In this document: positions 42,256-50,733 of the stretch, piece by piece | Layout: every line of letters begins with the position of its first letter | How positions within the stretch are numbered: the stretch's first letter is position 1 | Assembly (NCBI GenBank): GCA_964639205.1 | Contig: CAZXCG010000003.1 | Span: 8,830 to 72,829, forward strand | Direction: 5' to 3' | DNA: 64,000 nt | Origin: CAZXCG01 sp964639205 | GTDB taxonomy: Bacteria > Bacillota > Clostridia > Oscillospirales > Acutalibacteraceae | The notes under the pieces: generated by a model | Database searches by the model: none | What the model saw: the letters and a program-made list of their open reading frames with translations, nothing else | What the model was told of the DNA's origin: nothing | Program-made: the position numbers and the translations under genes

Positions 42256-42763
42256 TTTTTTTACGCTTTTTCCCGCTTCCCTTAAACCGGTCTGAAATAA
42301 AAAGGATATATATAATAAACATTACTGTTCCTGCAGTGACAAAGTAATCGGCAATATTACAAACGGGAGGAAAGAAAGAAAGACTGATAAAATCCACAAC
42401 ATATCCGTAAAGAATCCGATCTATTAAATTGCCGATTCCTCCTCCTATAATGAAAGCAAGGGAAAAATTGAGAAGCTTGCTGTCAGATTTTTTCCAAATA
42501 AGAAATATTATCATCAGAAGCAAAGCGACAGCCGTGCAAGCGATAAAAAGCCAGCGCTTATTTTCAAGCATACCGAAAGCCGCGCCCTTGTTTTCAAGAT
42601 AGGTAAAATCAAGCAAATGCGGAATGACGCTGACCGAGCCTAACGGCTTTAAATAACAGATAACCAGCAGCTTTGCCGCTTGATCAACAGCAACAATTAA
42701 AACGGCGATTATAAGTGCAGTAATGAACAAAAAATACACCCCTGACAATCGGCGGTGCGTCAA
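42248..42763 (-). CDS. lspA: Lipoprotein signal peptidase II
   Basis: Integral membrane aspartic protease cutting prolipoproteins, 171 aa at most. Four hydrophobic segments; catalytic Asp residues in IGNLIDRILYGYVVDFI and VCNIADYFVTAG. The start is uncertain: TTG at 42763 gives a 10-residue polar extension, while TTG 42748 or GTG 42739 would start nearer the first helix. It supplies processing for lipoproteins such as those at 9484 and 23390. It overlaps rluD. Confidence 0.92.
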   Translation of the reverse strand: MTHRRLSGVYFLFITALIIAVLIVAVDQAAKLLVICYLKPLGSVSVIPHLLDFTYLENKGAAFGMLENKRWLFIACTAVALLLMIIFLIWKKSDSKLLNFSLAFIIGGGIGNLIDRILYGYVVDFISLSFFPPVCNIADYFVTAGTVMFIIYILFISDRFKGSGKKRKKNG

Positions 42764-42800
42764 GTCTGATGCACCGCCCCCTTTGAATTGTTTATTTTAT

Positions 42801-45578
42801 TCAGTTTAAGCTGCGCAAAACCTCGGCGCAATGTGCGCACAAAGTCGGATGCTCGTTGTCTGAACCGACGTTTGTGTTATAAGACCAGCATCTTTCACAT
42901 TTTGCTCCGTCAGCCTTGCTGACTTTCACCGCGAATTCTTCAGTACCGCCGTTTACAATTTTAACCTGAGAAACGATAAAGGCAGCTGCAAGCTCCGCTT
43001 CAACGGATTTAACGAAGTTAAAGCTTTCGCCTGTACAGGTAATGGTAATTCCGGCGTCGAGAGAAGTCTTTATGAGTTTATCTTTGACTGCGCATTCAAT
43101 AGATTTTTTAACAATGTCACGAATTTCATAAATTTTGTCCCAGTCCGATATAAATTTATTTTCAACCGAAAGAGGAATTTCCTGCGGCATTCGGTTAAAA
43201 AGAACGCATTCTTTATCCTCCTGAGCGCGGTGAGGCATAAACCTCCAGATTTCATCGGAAGTATAGGCAAGGATAGGACTTATCAGCCTTGTCATGGCGT
43301 CAAGAATAAGATAAATCGCGGTTTGAGCGGCACGGCGCTTCTTGCTGTCCGGCTTTTCGGTATAAAGTCTGTCTTTAAGAACATCCAAATAAAAATTAGA
43401 CATATCTACAACGCAGAAATTGTGAATCGAATGATAAACCTGGTGAAATTCAAAAGCGTCATAAGCGGCTTTGGATTTTCCGATAAGCTCATTAAGCTTA
43501 ACCAGAGCCCACTTATCAATAGGCATCAGCTCATCTAAATCGACCATATTTGTATCGGGATTAAAATCATAGAGATTACCCAATATATACCGCGCTGTAT
43601 TTCTGATTTTACGGTAAGCTTCCGAAAGCTGCTTGAGAATATCCTTTGATATGCGAATATCCGCGTGATAATCCGAAGAAGCAACCCAAAGACGAAGTAC
43701 GTCCGCGCCGTACTGATCGACAATTTCCTGCGGCTCAATGCCGTTTCCGAGCGATTTACTCATTTTTCTGCCGTCGCCGTCTACAACCCAGCCGTGCGTA
43801 AGCACGGTTTTATAGGGTGCTTTGCCTGTTATGGCAACGGAAGTAAGCAGAGAAGACTGGAACCAACCGCGGTACTGATCGGCGCCTTCCAGGTAAAGAT
43901 CGGCGGGCCACTTAAGGTAATCGCGTTCCTTAAGTACTGCAAAGTGGCTGGAGCCGCTGTCGAACCAGACGTCCATTATATCTTTTTCTTTTTCAAATTC
44001 AGCGCAGCCGCATTTTTTGCATACAGTTCCCCGAGGAAGGATTTCGCTTGCCGGAAGCTCAAACCACGCGTCAGAACCTTTTTGACGGAATAAATCGGCT
44101 ACAGCCATCATAGCGTCTCTGTCAATATGAGGCTCTTTGCACTCCTTGCAGAAGAAAATAGGAATTGGGACGCCCCATTTGCGCTGACGTGAAATACACC
44201 AGTCCTTGCGTTCCCTTACCATTGATGTTATGCGATCCTTACCCCACCCGGGAATCCACTCAACATCGTTAATAGCCTTTACAGCGTCTTCTTTGAAAGC
44301 GTCTACGGAGCAGAACCACTGATCTGTTGCGCGGAAAAGAACGGGCTTTTTACATCTCCAGCAGTGAGGGTACTGGTGAATTATTTTCTTAAGAGCAAAA
44401 AGCGCGTGTGTTTTTTCAAGATATTCGGCAATCGGTTTATTTGCTTCTTCTGTTGAAAGACCGGCAAACATTCCGGCTTCCTCGGTAAGAATACCGTCTG
44501 CGTCAACCGGAACAACAATCGGAATTTCGGGATAATTGCGGCAGACGTCATAGTCCTCTATGCCGTGTCCCGGCGCCGTGTGTACACAACCGGTACCGCT
44601 CTCGAGTGTAACATGGTCGCCGACAATAACAAGAGATTCCCTATTTATAAACGGATGCGCGGTTTTCATATATTCAAGCTCGCTGCCCGGAATATTTCCC
44701 ACAACCTCATAATCCGTAATTTCAGCAGCCTGCATTGCGTCACGGTACAGCTCTTCGGCCATAATGTAAATTTCTTCGCCGGATTTAACCAAAACATAGT
44801 TAAAGGACGGTCCCACACAGATAGCAACATTTGCAGGCAAAGTCCAGGTGGTTGTAGTCCAAATTACAAAATAACAGTTTTTCGGCTCGACCCCCAATGC
44901 GGAGAGCTTACCCAAATCATCTGTTACACGGAACTTAACGTAAATTGAATGGCACGGATCCTCAGAATATTCAATTTCCGCTTCCGCAAGAGCAGTTTTA
45001 CACTCAGGACACCAATAAACGGGCTTAAGCCCTTTATATATATACCCTTTGCAAGCCATTTCGGCGAAAACCTCAATTTGCTTTGCCTCGAATTCATGAA
45101 GAAGCGTTATATACGGATTATCCCATTCTCCTATAACCCCCAAGCGTTTAAATTGATTACGTTGGTCGTCAAGATACCCAAGGGCAAAGTCGCGGCAAAG
45201 CTTACGCAGCTCAATCGCGGAGATAGTGGCGGAATTACCCACGCCGGCTTTTGCTCTCGCTTTAAGCTCGGTTGGAAGCCCGTGAGTGTCCCATCCGGGA
45301 ACATACGGTGCTTTGAAGCCCGACATATTTTTATAGCGCACTATTATATCTTTAAGAACCTTATTGAGTGCTGTTCCCAAATGGATATTACCGTTGGCGT
45401 ACGGAGGACCGTCGTGCAAAACATAGAGCGGTTTCCCCTCGTTTTTTTTCATTAGCTTTTCATAAACATTGTTATTCTCCCACTGTTCTAAGGTAACAGG
45501 CTCGCTTTTGGGCAAGCCTGCGCGCATAGGAAATTCGGTTTTTGGAAGGTTCAGGGTTTTGTTGTAATCCTGCGGCAT
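42801..45578 (-). CDS. ileS: Isoleucyl-tRNA synthetase
   Basis: Class I aminoacyl-tRNA synthetase with editing domain, 925 aa. HIGH-type PPYANGNIHLGTALNKV near residue 55, editing-domain TAPGHGIEDYDV, KMSKS in GDGRKMSKSLGNGIEPQ and a C-terminal zinc finger (CERCWSYNTN...CAHC). It is the bacterial, mupirocin-sensitive type by the C-terminal zinc domain. It follows divIVA with a 59-base gap that is too short for a T-box. Confidence 0.97.
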   Translation of the reverse strand: MPQDYNKTLNLPKTEFPMRAGLPKSEPVTLEQWENNNVYEKLMKKNEGKPLYVLHDGPPYANGNIHLGTALNKVLKDIIVRYKNMSGFKAPYVPGWDTHGLPTELKARAKAGVGNSATISAIELRKLCRDFALGYLDDQRNQFKRLGVIGEWDNPYITLLHEFEAKQIEVFAEMACKGYIYKGLKPVYWCPECKTALAEAEIEYSEDPCHSIYVKFRVTDDLGKLSALGVEPKNCYFVIWTTTTWTLPANVAICVGPSFNYVLVKSGEEIYIMAEELYRDAMQAAEITDYEVVGNIPGSELEYMKTAHPFINRESLVIVGDHVTLESGTGCVHTAPGHGIEDYDVCRNYPEIPIVVPVDADGILTEEAGMFAGLSTEEANKPIAEYLEKTHALFALKKIIHQYPHCWRCKKPVLFRATDQWFCSVDAFKEDAVKAINDVEWIPGWGKDRITSMVRERKDWCISRQRKWGVPIPIFFCKECKEPHIDRDAMMAVADLFRQKGSDAWFELPASEILPRGTVCKKCGCAEFEKEKDIMDVWFDSGSSHFAVLKERDYLKWPADLYLEGADQYRGWFQSSLLTSVAITGKAPYKTVLTHGWVVDGDGRKMSKSLGNGIEPQEIVDQYGADVLRLWVASSDYHADIRISKDILKQLSEAYRKIRNTARYILGNLYDFNPDTNMVDLDELMPIDKWALVKLNELIGKSKAAYDAFEFHQVYHSIHNFCVVDMSNFYLDVLKDRLYTEKPDSKKRRAAQTAIYLILDAMTRLISPILAYTSDEIWRFMPHRAQEDKECVLFNRMPQEIPLSVENKFISDWDKIYEIRDIVKKSIECAVKDKLIKTSLDAGITITCTGESFNFVKSVEAELAAAFIVSQVKIVNGGTEEFAVKVSKADGAKCERCWSYNTNVGSDNEHPTLCAHCAEVLRSLN

Positions 45579-45637
45579 GGTTTTTATCTCTCCGTTTATA
45601 TAAAATTGGATTGCAGCGTTTTTACTGCGAAAAGAAC

Positions 45638-46456
45638 TTATTCATCGTCTACATCGTAATTATCCCCAAATTTGAGTACGGAAAATTTACGCTGTCTTTT
45701 TTCTTTCCTTGAAGATTTGTCGTCTGCGGGTTTGCTTTCCTGAGACGATTTCAGCGAAAAGCTTTGGGTTTTCTGTATTTCGATTTCGTCCTGCACATCT
45801 TCGTCTTCGGGAGCAGGCGGAGTAAGTGAAATACGCTTAATTCCCTCGCTCTTTTCTTCCGTATCGGACGAAATAACATCCTGCTTTTTATCCGCTTGAA
45901 CGGGTTCATTCTTATTTTCGGCGGTTTTTGCGTTGGAAATGCGCTCGTTTTGATTTTTAAGCGCGGCGTATTTTTCCTCCAGAGCGTCGGTTGTTTTTGT
46001 CGCCGATTCCTCGTCGGGTATTTCAGAAATAAGCTTAACCTGTTCTTTATACATATTAAGCAGCTCGGAGCGGAACTCGGCTGCAGCGTTTTTAATTCTT
46101 ATAAGCTCGTCTTTCTGTGTGAGAACCGCCTGATTTGCTTCAAATAAAATAGAATCTGATTTTTGCTGTGCCTGTGATAAAATATCTTCCGCTTTTTTCT
46201 TAGCTTCGGAAACAGTGTCTTCGGCTATGCGTTCCGACCTGAGAAGAGCGTTCCTTATAACCTCCTCATCCGCGCGGTATTTTTCGATTTTAGCGGCGAG
46301 AATCTCAATTTTTTTCATTATATCAGCCTTTTCGGCGTCATGACGCTGAATTGTTTGAACAACCTCGTCAATAAAATTATCAACGTCTTCGGCGTTATAT
46401 CCGCTTTTGCCGGAACGTCTGAAGCTGATGTTCTTAATTTCTTCAATAGTCAACAT
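45638..46456 (-). CDS. divIVA: DivIVA-domain cell-division/polar protein
   Basis: Coiled-coil scaffold that recognises negatively curved membrane at septa and poles. It is 272 aa from the ATG at 46456, behind GGAG. The N-terminal membrane-binding domain LTIEEIKNISFRRSGKSGYNAEDVDNFID carries the FRR pair; a coiled coil spans about residues 30-160. The C-terminal 110 residues are an acidic/basic low-complexity tail (Glu, Lys, Asp, Ser) longer than in Bacillus. It sits in the ylm cluster, as in Bacillus. Confidence 0.95.
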   Translation of the reverse strand: MLTIEEIKNISFRRSGKSGYNAEDVDNFIDEVVQTIQRHDAEKADIMKKIEILAAKIEKYRADEEVIRNALLRSERIAEDTVSEAKKKAEDILSQAQQKSDSILFEANQAVLTQKDELIRIKNAAAEFRSELLNMYKEQVKLISEIPDEESATKTTDALEEKYAALKNQNERISNAKTAENKNEPVQADKKQDVISSDTEEKSEGIKRISLTPPAPEDEDVQDEIEIQKTQSFSLKSSQESKPADDKSSRKEKRQRKFSVLKFGDNYDVDDE

Positions 46457-46469
46457 AGAAAGCACTCCT

Positions 46470-47234
46470 CTATTTAAAAATTTTTACCGATAATCTTATC
46501 CGGCCTTTTTTTGTTGTGCCTGAATTATCAGTTATAACAAACTTACCCTTTTTCCTGATTGATATTATATCCCCGACTGTCAAGAGATGACTTACATTCT
46601 GATTTTGAACATAATTGACGCTTACCAAGCCGGATAAAATAATCTGCGCGGTTTTTTCTCTGCTCAGATTTGCAAGCGCGGCTGTAATGTTGTCGAGCCG
46701 CATAGAAGCAACCGAAATGAAAGATTCTTCAAACTTCTGCGGAAAATCCGGGTAATTTTCCTTCAATACGCTGACTCTGACGCCTACAGAGCCGACCGTT
46801 GTAATTTGATTGCTCAGATAATCGGCGATTTTTGAATCGGCGAAAAGAACAGCTCTGCCTTCGAAAACGGCAATATCTCCTATACTTTCTCTTGAAACAC
46901 CGAGAGACATAACCGCCCCGAGAAAATCTCTATGGGAAAGGACGTCGACTTTACGGTATTTGAATTCAAGCGCCGTAATAGGAAAGCGCGAAAAATCCGG
47001 GGCACGTTTTTTATTATAATATATACACAAAAATACTCTCAGCGCGCTTTTGTGACCCCCGAAAAACATAAAGCTTTCGCGGTGCAAATTTTGCAGATAT
47101 TTTCCTGCAAAATACGCCTGACGTTCGTTGAGAAAGCCAAGGAAAACACAGTCTCTGTGTTTTTCACACTGTCTTAAAGCATCGTCGATACGGCTGTAAA
47201 GAAGCTTTTCATCGCTGTCTGCCGGCAAATTCAT
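46470..47234 (-). CDS. ylmH: S4-domain RNA-binding protein YlmH
   Basis: A 254-aa RNA-binding protein of the ylm cell-division cluster, recently linked in Bacillus to ribosome rescue of stalled chains. C-terminal S4 domain is seen as SMRLDNITAALANLSREKTAQIILSGLVSVN followed by VGDIISIRKKGKFVI; the N-terminal domain contains FLGFLNERQAYFAGKYLQ. It starts one base after sepF, in conserved sepF-ylmH-divIVA order (YlmG is missing). Confidence 0.93.
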   Translation of the reverse strand: MNLPADSDEKLLYSRIDDALRQCEKHRDCVFLGFLNERQAYFAGKYLQNLHRESFMFFGGHKSALRVFLCIYYNKKRAPDFSRFPITALEFKYRKVDVLSHRDFLGAVMSLGVSRESIGDIAVFEGRAVLFADSKIADYLSNQITTVGSVGVRVSVLKENYPDFPQKFEESFISVASMRLDNITAALANLSREKTAQIILSGLVSVNYVQNQNVSHLLTVGDIISIRKKGKFVITDNSGTTKKGRIRLSVKIFK

Positions 47235-47235
47235 A

Positions 47236-47781
47236 TTAACCGAAAATTACCCCGTTACTTTCAAGCTCATCCAAAAGATTGTCACCGGTAAGGTCAACGT
47301 TACTGGGGATGATAATAAAAGTATTGCTTGCAATTTTTCTTATTTTACCGTTGTTGGCATATGCTACGCCGCTGAGGAAGTCAATTATTCTTCTCTGCAT
47401 ATCCTTGTTGGAATCCTCCAGATTAAGAACAACCGTATGCGTTTTAATAAGCTCGTCTGCAATGTCGCGCGTTTCTTCGCCGAAGCGTTCCGGCTTAAAA
47501 AGCACAACCTGAAGTCTTGCCGTTGCGTTGATATTTACTACCTTATTTGTATTATAAGGTTCATCAGAATCAAAGCCGCCGCTTCTTGAAGATTCTCTGC
47601 CGCCCCTGCGGGTGGGCTGACGCTGCTTTCTTGAGTAAATGTTTCTGTCGTCGTCCTCAGCGTCGCGGGGGTCGTCGACGTTTTCCTCATCATCGTAGTC
47701 GTACTCATACTCGTCGTAAGAGTCGTAGTCAGAGTCGCTGGGCGACCAAAAGCCTTTAAATTTTTCTACAAAACTTGCCAT
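47236..47781 (-). CDS. sepF: Cell division protein SepF
   Basis: Membrane-tethered FtsZ anchor, 181 aa. An N-terminal amphipathic helix (ASFVEKFKGFWSP) is followed by a highly acidic Asp/Glu/Tyr linker, then an Arg/Ser-rich linker, and the SepF dimer domain (about 100-181: RLQVVLFKPERFGEETRDIADELI...). ATG 47781 lies eight bases after GGAGGT; the upstream in-frame start is not homologous. The back-to-back charged linkers are more extreme than in Bacillus. Confidence 0.94.
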   Translation of the reverse strand: MASFVEKFKGFWSPSDSDYDSYDEYEYDYDDEENVDDPRDAEDDDRNIYSRKQRQPTRRGGRESSRSGGFDSDEPYNTNKVVNINATARLQVVLFKPERFGEETRDIADELIKTHTVVLNLEDSNKDMQRRIIDFLSGVAYANNGKIRKIASNTFIIIPSNVDLTGDNLLDELESNGVIFG

Positions 47782-47820
47782 TATATGTACCTCCAAATAA
47801 TGATATTATCCGGTCAAAAT

Positions 47821-48534
47821 TTACCGGTAGATCCTTTCTCCGAACAGTGCCGAGCCTATACGCACCATATTGGCGCCTTCAAGGATTGCTTCGGTATAAT
47901 CGCCTGACATACCCATAGATAAAATACGCATATTTATATTATCTATTTTTTTATCTGAGATGTCAATAAACAGATTATGCATTTTTTGGAAAATTTTGCG
48001 GATTTTCTGTTTATTTTCACAAATCGGGGGGATAGACATCAGCCCCTGTACACGAATATTTTCAAGCGAAGCGCATGAATACAGCAGTTGTTCAAGCTCT
48101 TCGGGATAAACTCCGGATTTGTTTTCCTCTTTGCCGATGTTTACCTCGATCAAAATATCTGTGGTGATTGAGCGCTGCTGCGACTGCTTTGAAATTTCCT
48201 TTGCAAGATGCAGGCTGTCAACGGACTGAATCATATCTACTTTACCGACAATTTGCCTGACCTTATTTGTTTGAAGATGACCTATAAATTGCAGCGAGCA
48301 GTTGTCTAAATTGTAGTCGTCGTACTTAGACAAGAGCTCCTGCACCCTGTTTTCGCCGATGTGGTTCAGTCCAAGACTGATGGCGTGATTTATAATCCCG
48401 ACTTCCACCGTCTTTGTTGCTGCAAGAAAAGTAATGTCTTTGCGAGTTTTTGAAACAGCCTGCGCCGCTTTTTCTATTTGCTCGCAAATAAATTGATAAT
48501 TGTACTCTACGTCATTCAATGATTTTTCCGTCAT
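47821..48534 (-). CDS. PLP homeostasis protein YggS/YlmE family
   Basis: Fold-III PLP-binding protein controlling B6 vitamers and amino-acid pools, 237 aa. LAATKTVE with the PLP lysine, IGENRVQE, FIGHLQTNK, SVDSLHLAKEIS and LSMGMSGDYTEAI are typical. It precedes sepF as ylmE does in Bacillus. The start overlaps the HlyD-like gene by 23 nt, and GGAG is nine bases upstream. Confidence 0.95.
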   Translation of the reverse strand: MTEKSLNDVEYNYQFICEQIEKAAQAVSKTRKDITFLAATKTVEVGIINHAISLGLNHIGENRVQELLSKYDDYNLDNCSLQFIGHLQTNKVRQIVGKVDMIQSVDSLHLAKEISKQSQQRSITTDILIEVNIGKEENKSGVYPEELEQLLYSCASLENIRVQGLMSIPPICENKQKIRKIFQKMHNLFIDISDKKIDNINMRILSMGMSGDYTEAILEGANMVRIGSALFGERIYR

Positions 48535-49774
48535 AAACGTCAGCTCCTTCGGTAATTATCTGATCGTAAAGTTTAATTGTTGAACCGGTTTTTAAATTTT
48601 TTGCCTGCGGGTCACAGATAACAAAATCATTTCCGGAATATGTTATTGATATTTCCTTAAAATCAATTTGCAAGCCCGTAAGCACATAAACGCCCTGAAC
48701 TGTTTGCTGCGTTACGGTACCGTCGCTGTTTTTCACTTCCGCAACGGAGTCGTGTATTGCTTTTTTTGACACTCGCAGTCCGGAATAAGTATGCAGATTG
48801 ATTTGTATGGGTTCGGTGCGCGTTTGTATTAAATCGCCGCTTAATAAATTGCATGACAGTATTACAACACCGTCGGATTGCCGATCCGGCTGATTTATTT
48901 GCTCAACAGTTACGGGAATTTCCTGATTGGACGCAAACGGCATATCCACAGTAAGCTCGCTGTCGGTCTGAGCAAGCCGGAGCGCGTCGTCGGCAGTTAT
49001 TTTAGCAACGATATACCATTTAAAGTCCGTAACTATTTTTCCAATGCAGTTAGCAGAGGGCTCCGTTTTTACAAGACTGTCAATATCATCGGAGGTTATA
49101 TTGAGGATATCGCCGTAATCCACAGAGTTTTCATATCCGTCGCAGTGTGAAACAAAATAACCCGAAACATCGGCAGTTATGCTTCCTACGGTATTAATGC
49201 CGGAACGAAGCTGATTAAGCTCCGAGCTGAGCTGCTGAATGTAATCATCGTAGCTTTCCTCGGCTCCGATTGCAAATTGACGTTGATTTATTGAAGAAAT
49301 CAGCGCGTTTTTTGCTTCGTCTATGCCAATATATGAATGAGAATTCACTGCTGCAAGAAAATTTATTATTTTATCTTCAACTGAGCCGTTGAGGGTATCA
49401 AGGTCGGCGCTGACCGTATCACCCGATTTGCTTATTTGAGAAAGGGAATCTATTGTATTCTCCAGATCCAACGCACGGTTATAAACAAGCGCTTGCGATT
49501 CGTCAGAAAAAATGTCGGCAATTGTTCCCCCTTTTTCTATTGCCTCTCCGTCAGAAAGCTCATAGTAGACGCTGCCCGACGCGTTGCTGTAAACGTAAGT
49601 CTCATTGCGGAAAACATATCCGGTAGCGGTTATTGAATCGCTCACGGTGAAGTTAAGCGCGTCTTCAACCTGATAGCCGCTGAACTCGGAGGAAAAAAGC
49701 AGAAAAATTATATATATTATAAAACCCGCTATTATAATCGTAATTGCGATTTTTTGAAATTTAGATTTAGACAT
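48512..49774 (-). CDS. HlyD-like membrane-anchored adaptor of the division cluster
   Basis: A 420-aa protein with an N-terminal basic start, one membrane helix (about 7-28) and a large extracellular part. ATGYVFRNETYVYSNASGSVYYELSDGEAIEKGG resembles the lipoyl/biotinyl-hairpin half of HlyD/AcrA-type membrane fusion proteins; a helical segment (about 100-190) and a second barrel-like half follow. No exporter ATPase or permease adjoins it. It overlaps miaA and yggS, so it is tied to the division/tRNA modification run. Role unknown; septal wall transport or assembly is a guess. Confidence 0.75.
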   Translation of the reverse strand: MSKSKFQKIAITIIIAGFIIYIIFLLFSSEFSGYQVEDALNFTVSDSITATGYVFRNETYVYSNASGSVYYELSDGEAIEKGGTIADIFSDESQALVYNRALDLENTIDSLSQISKSGDTVSADLDTLNGSVEDKIINFLAAVNSHSYIGIDEAKNALISSINQRQFAIGAEESYDDYIQQLSSELNQLRSGINTVGSITADVSGYFVSHCDGYENSVDYGDILNITSDDIDSLVKTEPSANCIGKIVTDFKWYIVAKITADDALRLAQTDSELTVDMPFASNQEIPVTVEQINQPDRQSDGVVILSCNLLSGDLIQTRTEPIQINLHTYSGLRVSKKAIHDSVAEVKNSDGTVTQQTVQGVYVLTGLQIDFKEISITYSGNDFVICDPQAKNLKTGSTIKLYDQIITEGADVYDGKIIE

Positions 49775-50729
49775 CGGCTTTAAATCCTCTTTTAATTAAA
49801 ATATCCGCCGCAGTACGCACAACGGCGCTGCTGTCGGTATAATCGTCGGTATATATCCAATTTATTTCCTCGTCGCGTTTAAACCATGTAAGCTGCCTCT
49901 TTGCATAGCGCCTTGTTGCGCGTTTAAGGCTTTCAATGCATTCCTGCAAAGAGCGTTCTCCTCTGAAGTAAGGAAAAAATTCTTTACATCCTATTGCCTG
50001 CACCGCCGTTGCGCCGAGATCCGCGGAGTAAATTTCGCGAGCTTCTTCAACAAGACCGTCTGCAAGCATTTTATCGACTCTAACGTTTATTTTTTCATAA
50101 AGCTTTAAGCGTTCGCGGCATGTAAGTCCGATTTTGACCGGCTTGTAAAAGGTTCCGTTCTTCTTTGATTCTTCATTAACCTGAGTAAAGGTTTTTCCTG
50201 TTGTCTCGTAAATTTCAATGGCGCGTAATATACGCTTTAAGTTGCGCTGCTCGGACAAAATGCCCGCCGCCCGGGGGTCGAATGTTCCCAAATAAGCAAG
50301 CATATAATCTATGCCCTTGTCCCGTGCGAGTACTGTAAGCCGTTCTCTTACTTCAGGTTTGGTGTTTATCGGTACAAAACTTATATTTTCAAGCAATGAT
50401 TTAACGTAAAGTCCTGTTCCGCCGACAAGCACAGGCGTTTTTCCTCTTGCGCAAATATCGGCGATTATTTCATTTGCGCGGGTCACATATTCGGCAACGG
50501 AATAAGATGTTGAGGGGCTTAGAAAGCCTATCATATGATGTTTTATTCCGCGCATTTCATAGGCGGTAGGCTTAGCGGTTGAAATGCTCATATTTTTGTA
50601 TATTTGCATTGAGTCGGCGGAAACAACCTCGCCGTTGAACAATTCGGATAGAGAAACACCCAGCGCGCTTTTTCCGGAGGCTGTAGGTCCTACTACGCAA
50701 ATAATATCCGTAAGCTTATTTTTTTCCAA
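49767..50729 (-). CDS. miaA: tRNA dimethylallyltransferase
   Basis: Adds dimethylallyl to A37 of tRNAs reading UNN codons, the substrate of MiaB. It is 320 aa from a TTG at 50729, nine bases after AGGG, giving the normal MEKNKLTDIICVVGPTASGKSAL start; an in-frame ATG at 50765 would overlap mutL by 32 nt. The P-loop GPTASGKS, ADSMQIYKNM, VGGTGLYVKSLL and the C-terminal ATRRYAKRQLTWFKRD motif are present. It lies behind mutL, with miaB upstream in the same run. Confidence 0.94.
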   Translation of the reverse strand: MEKNKLTDIICVVGPTASGKSALGVSLSELFNGEVVSADSMQIYKNMSISTAKPTAYEMRGIKHHMIGFLSPSTSYSVAEYVTRANEIIADICARGKTPVLVGGTGLYVKSLLENISFVPINTKPEVRERLTVLARDKGIDYMLAYLGTFDPRAAGILSEQRNLKRILRAIEIYETTGKTFTQVNEESKKNGTFYKPVKIGLTCRERLKLYEKINVRVDKMLADGLVEEAREIYSADLGATAVQAIGCKEFFPYFRGERSLQECIESLKRATRRYAKRQLTWFKRDEEINWIYTDDYTDSSAVVRTAADILIKRGFKADV

Positions 50730-50733
50730 AAAA

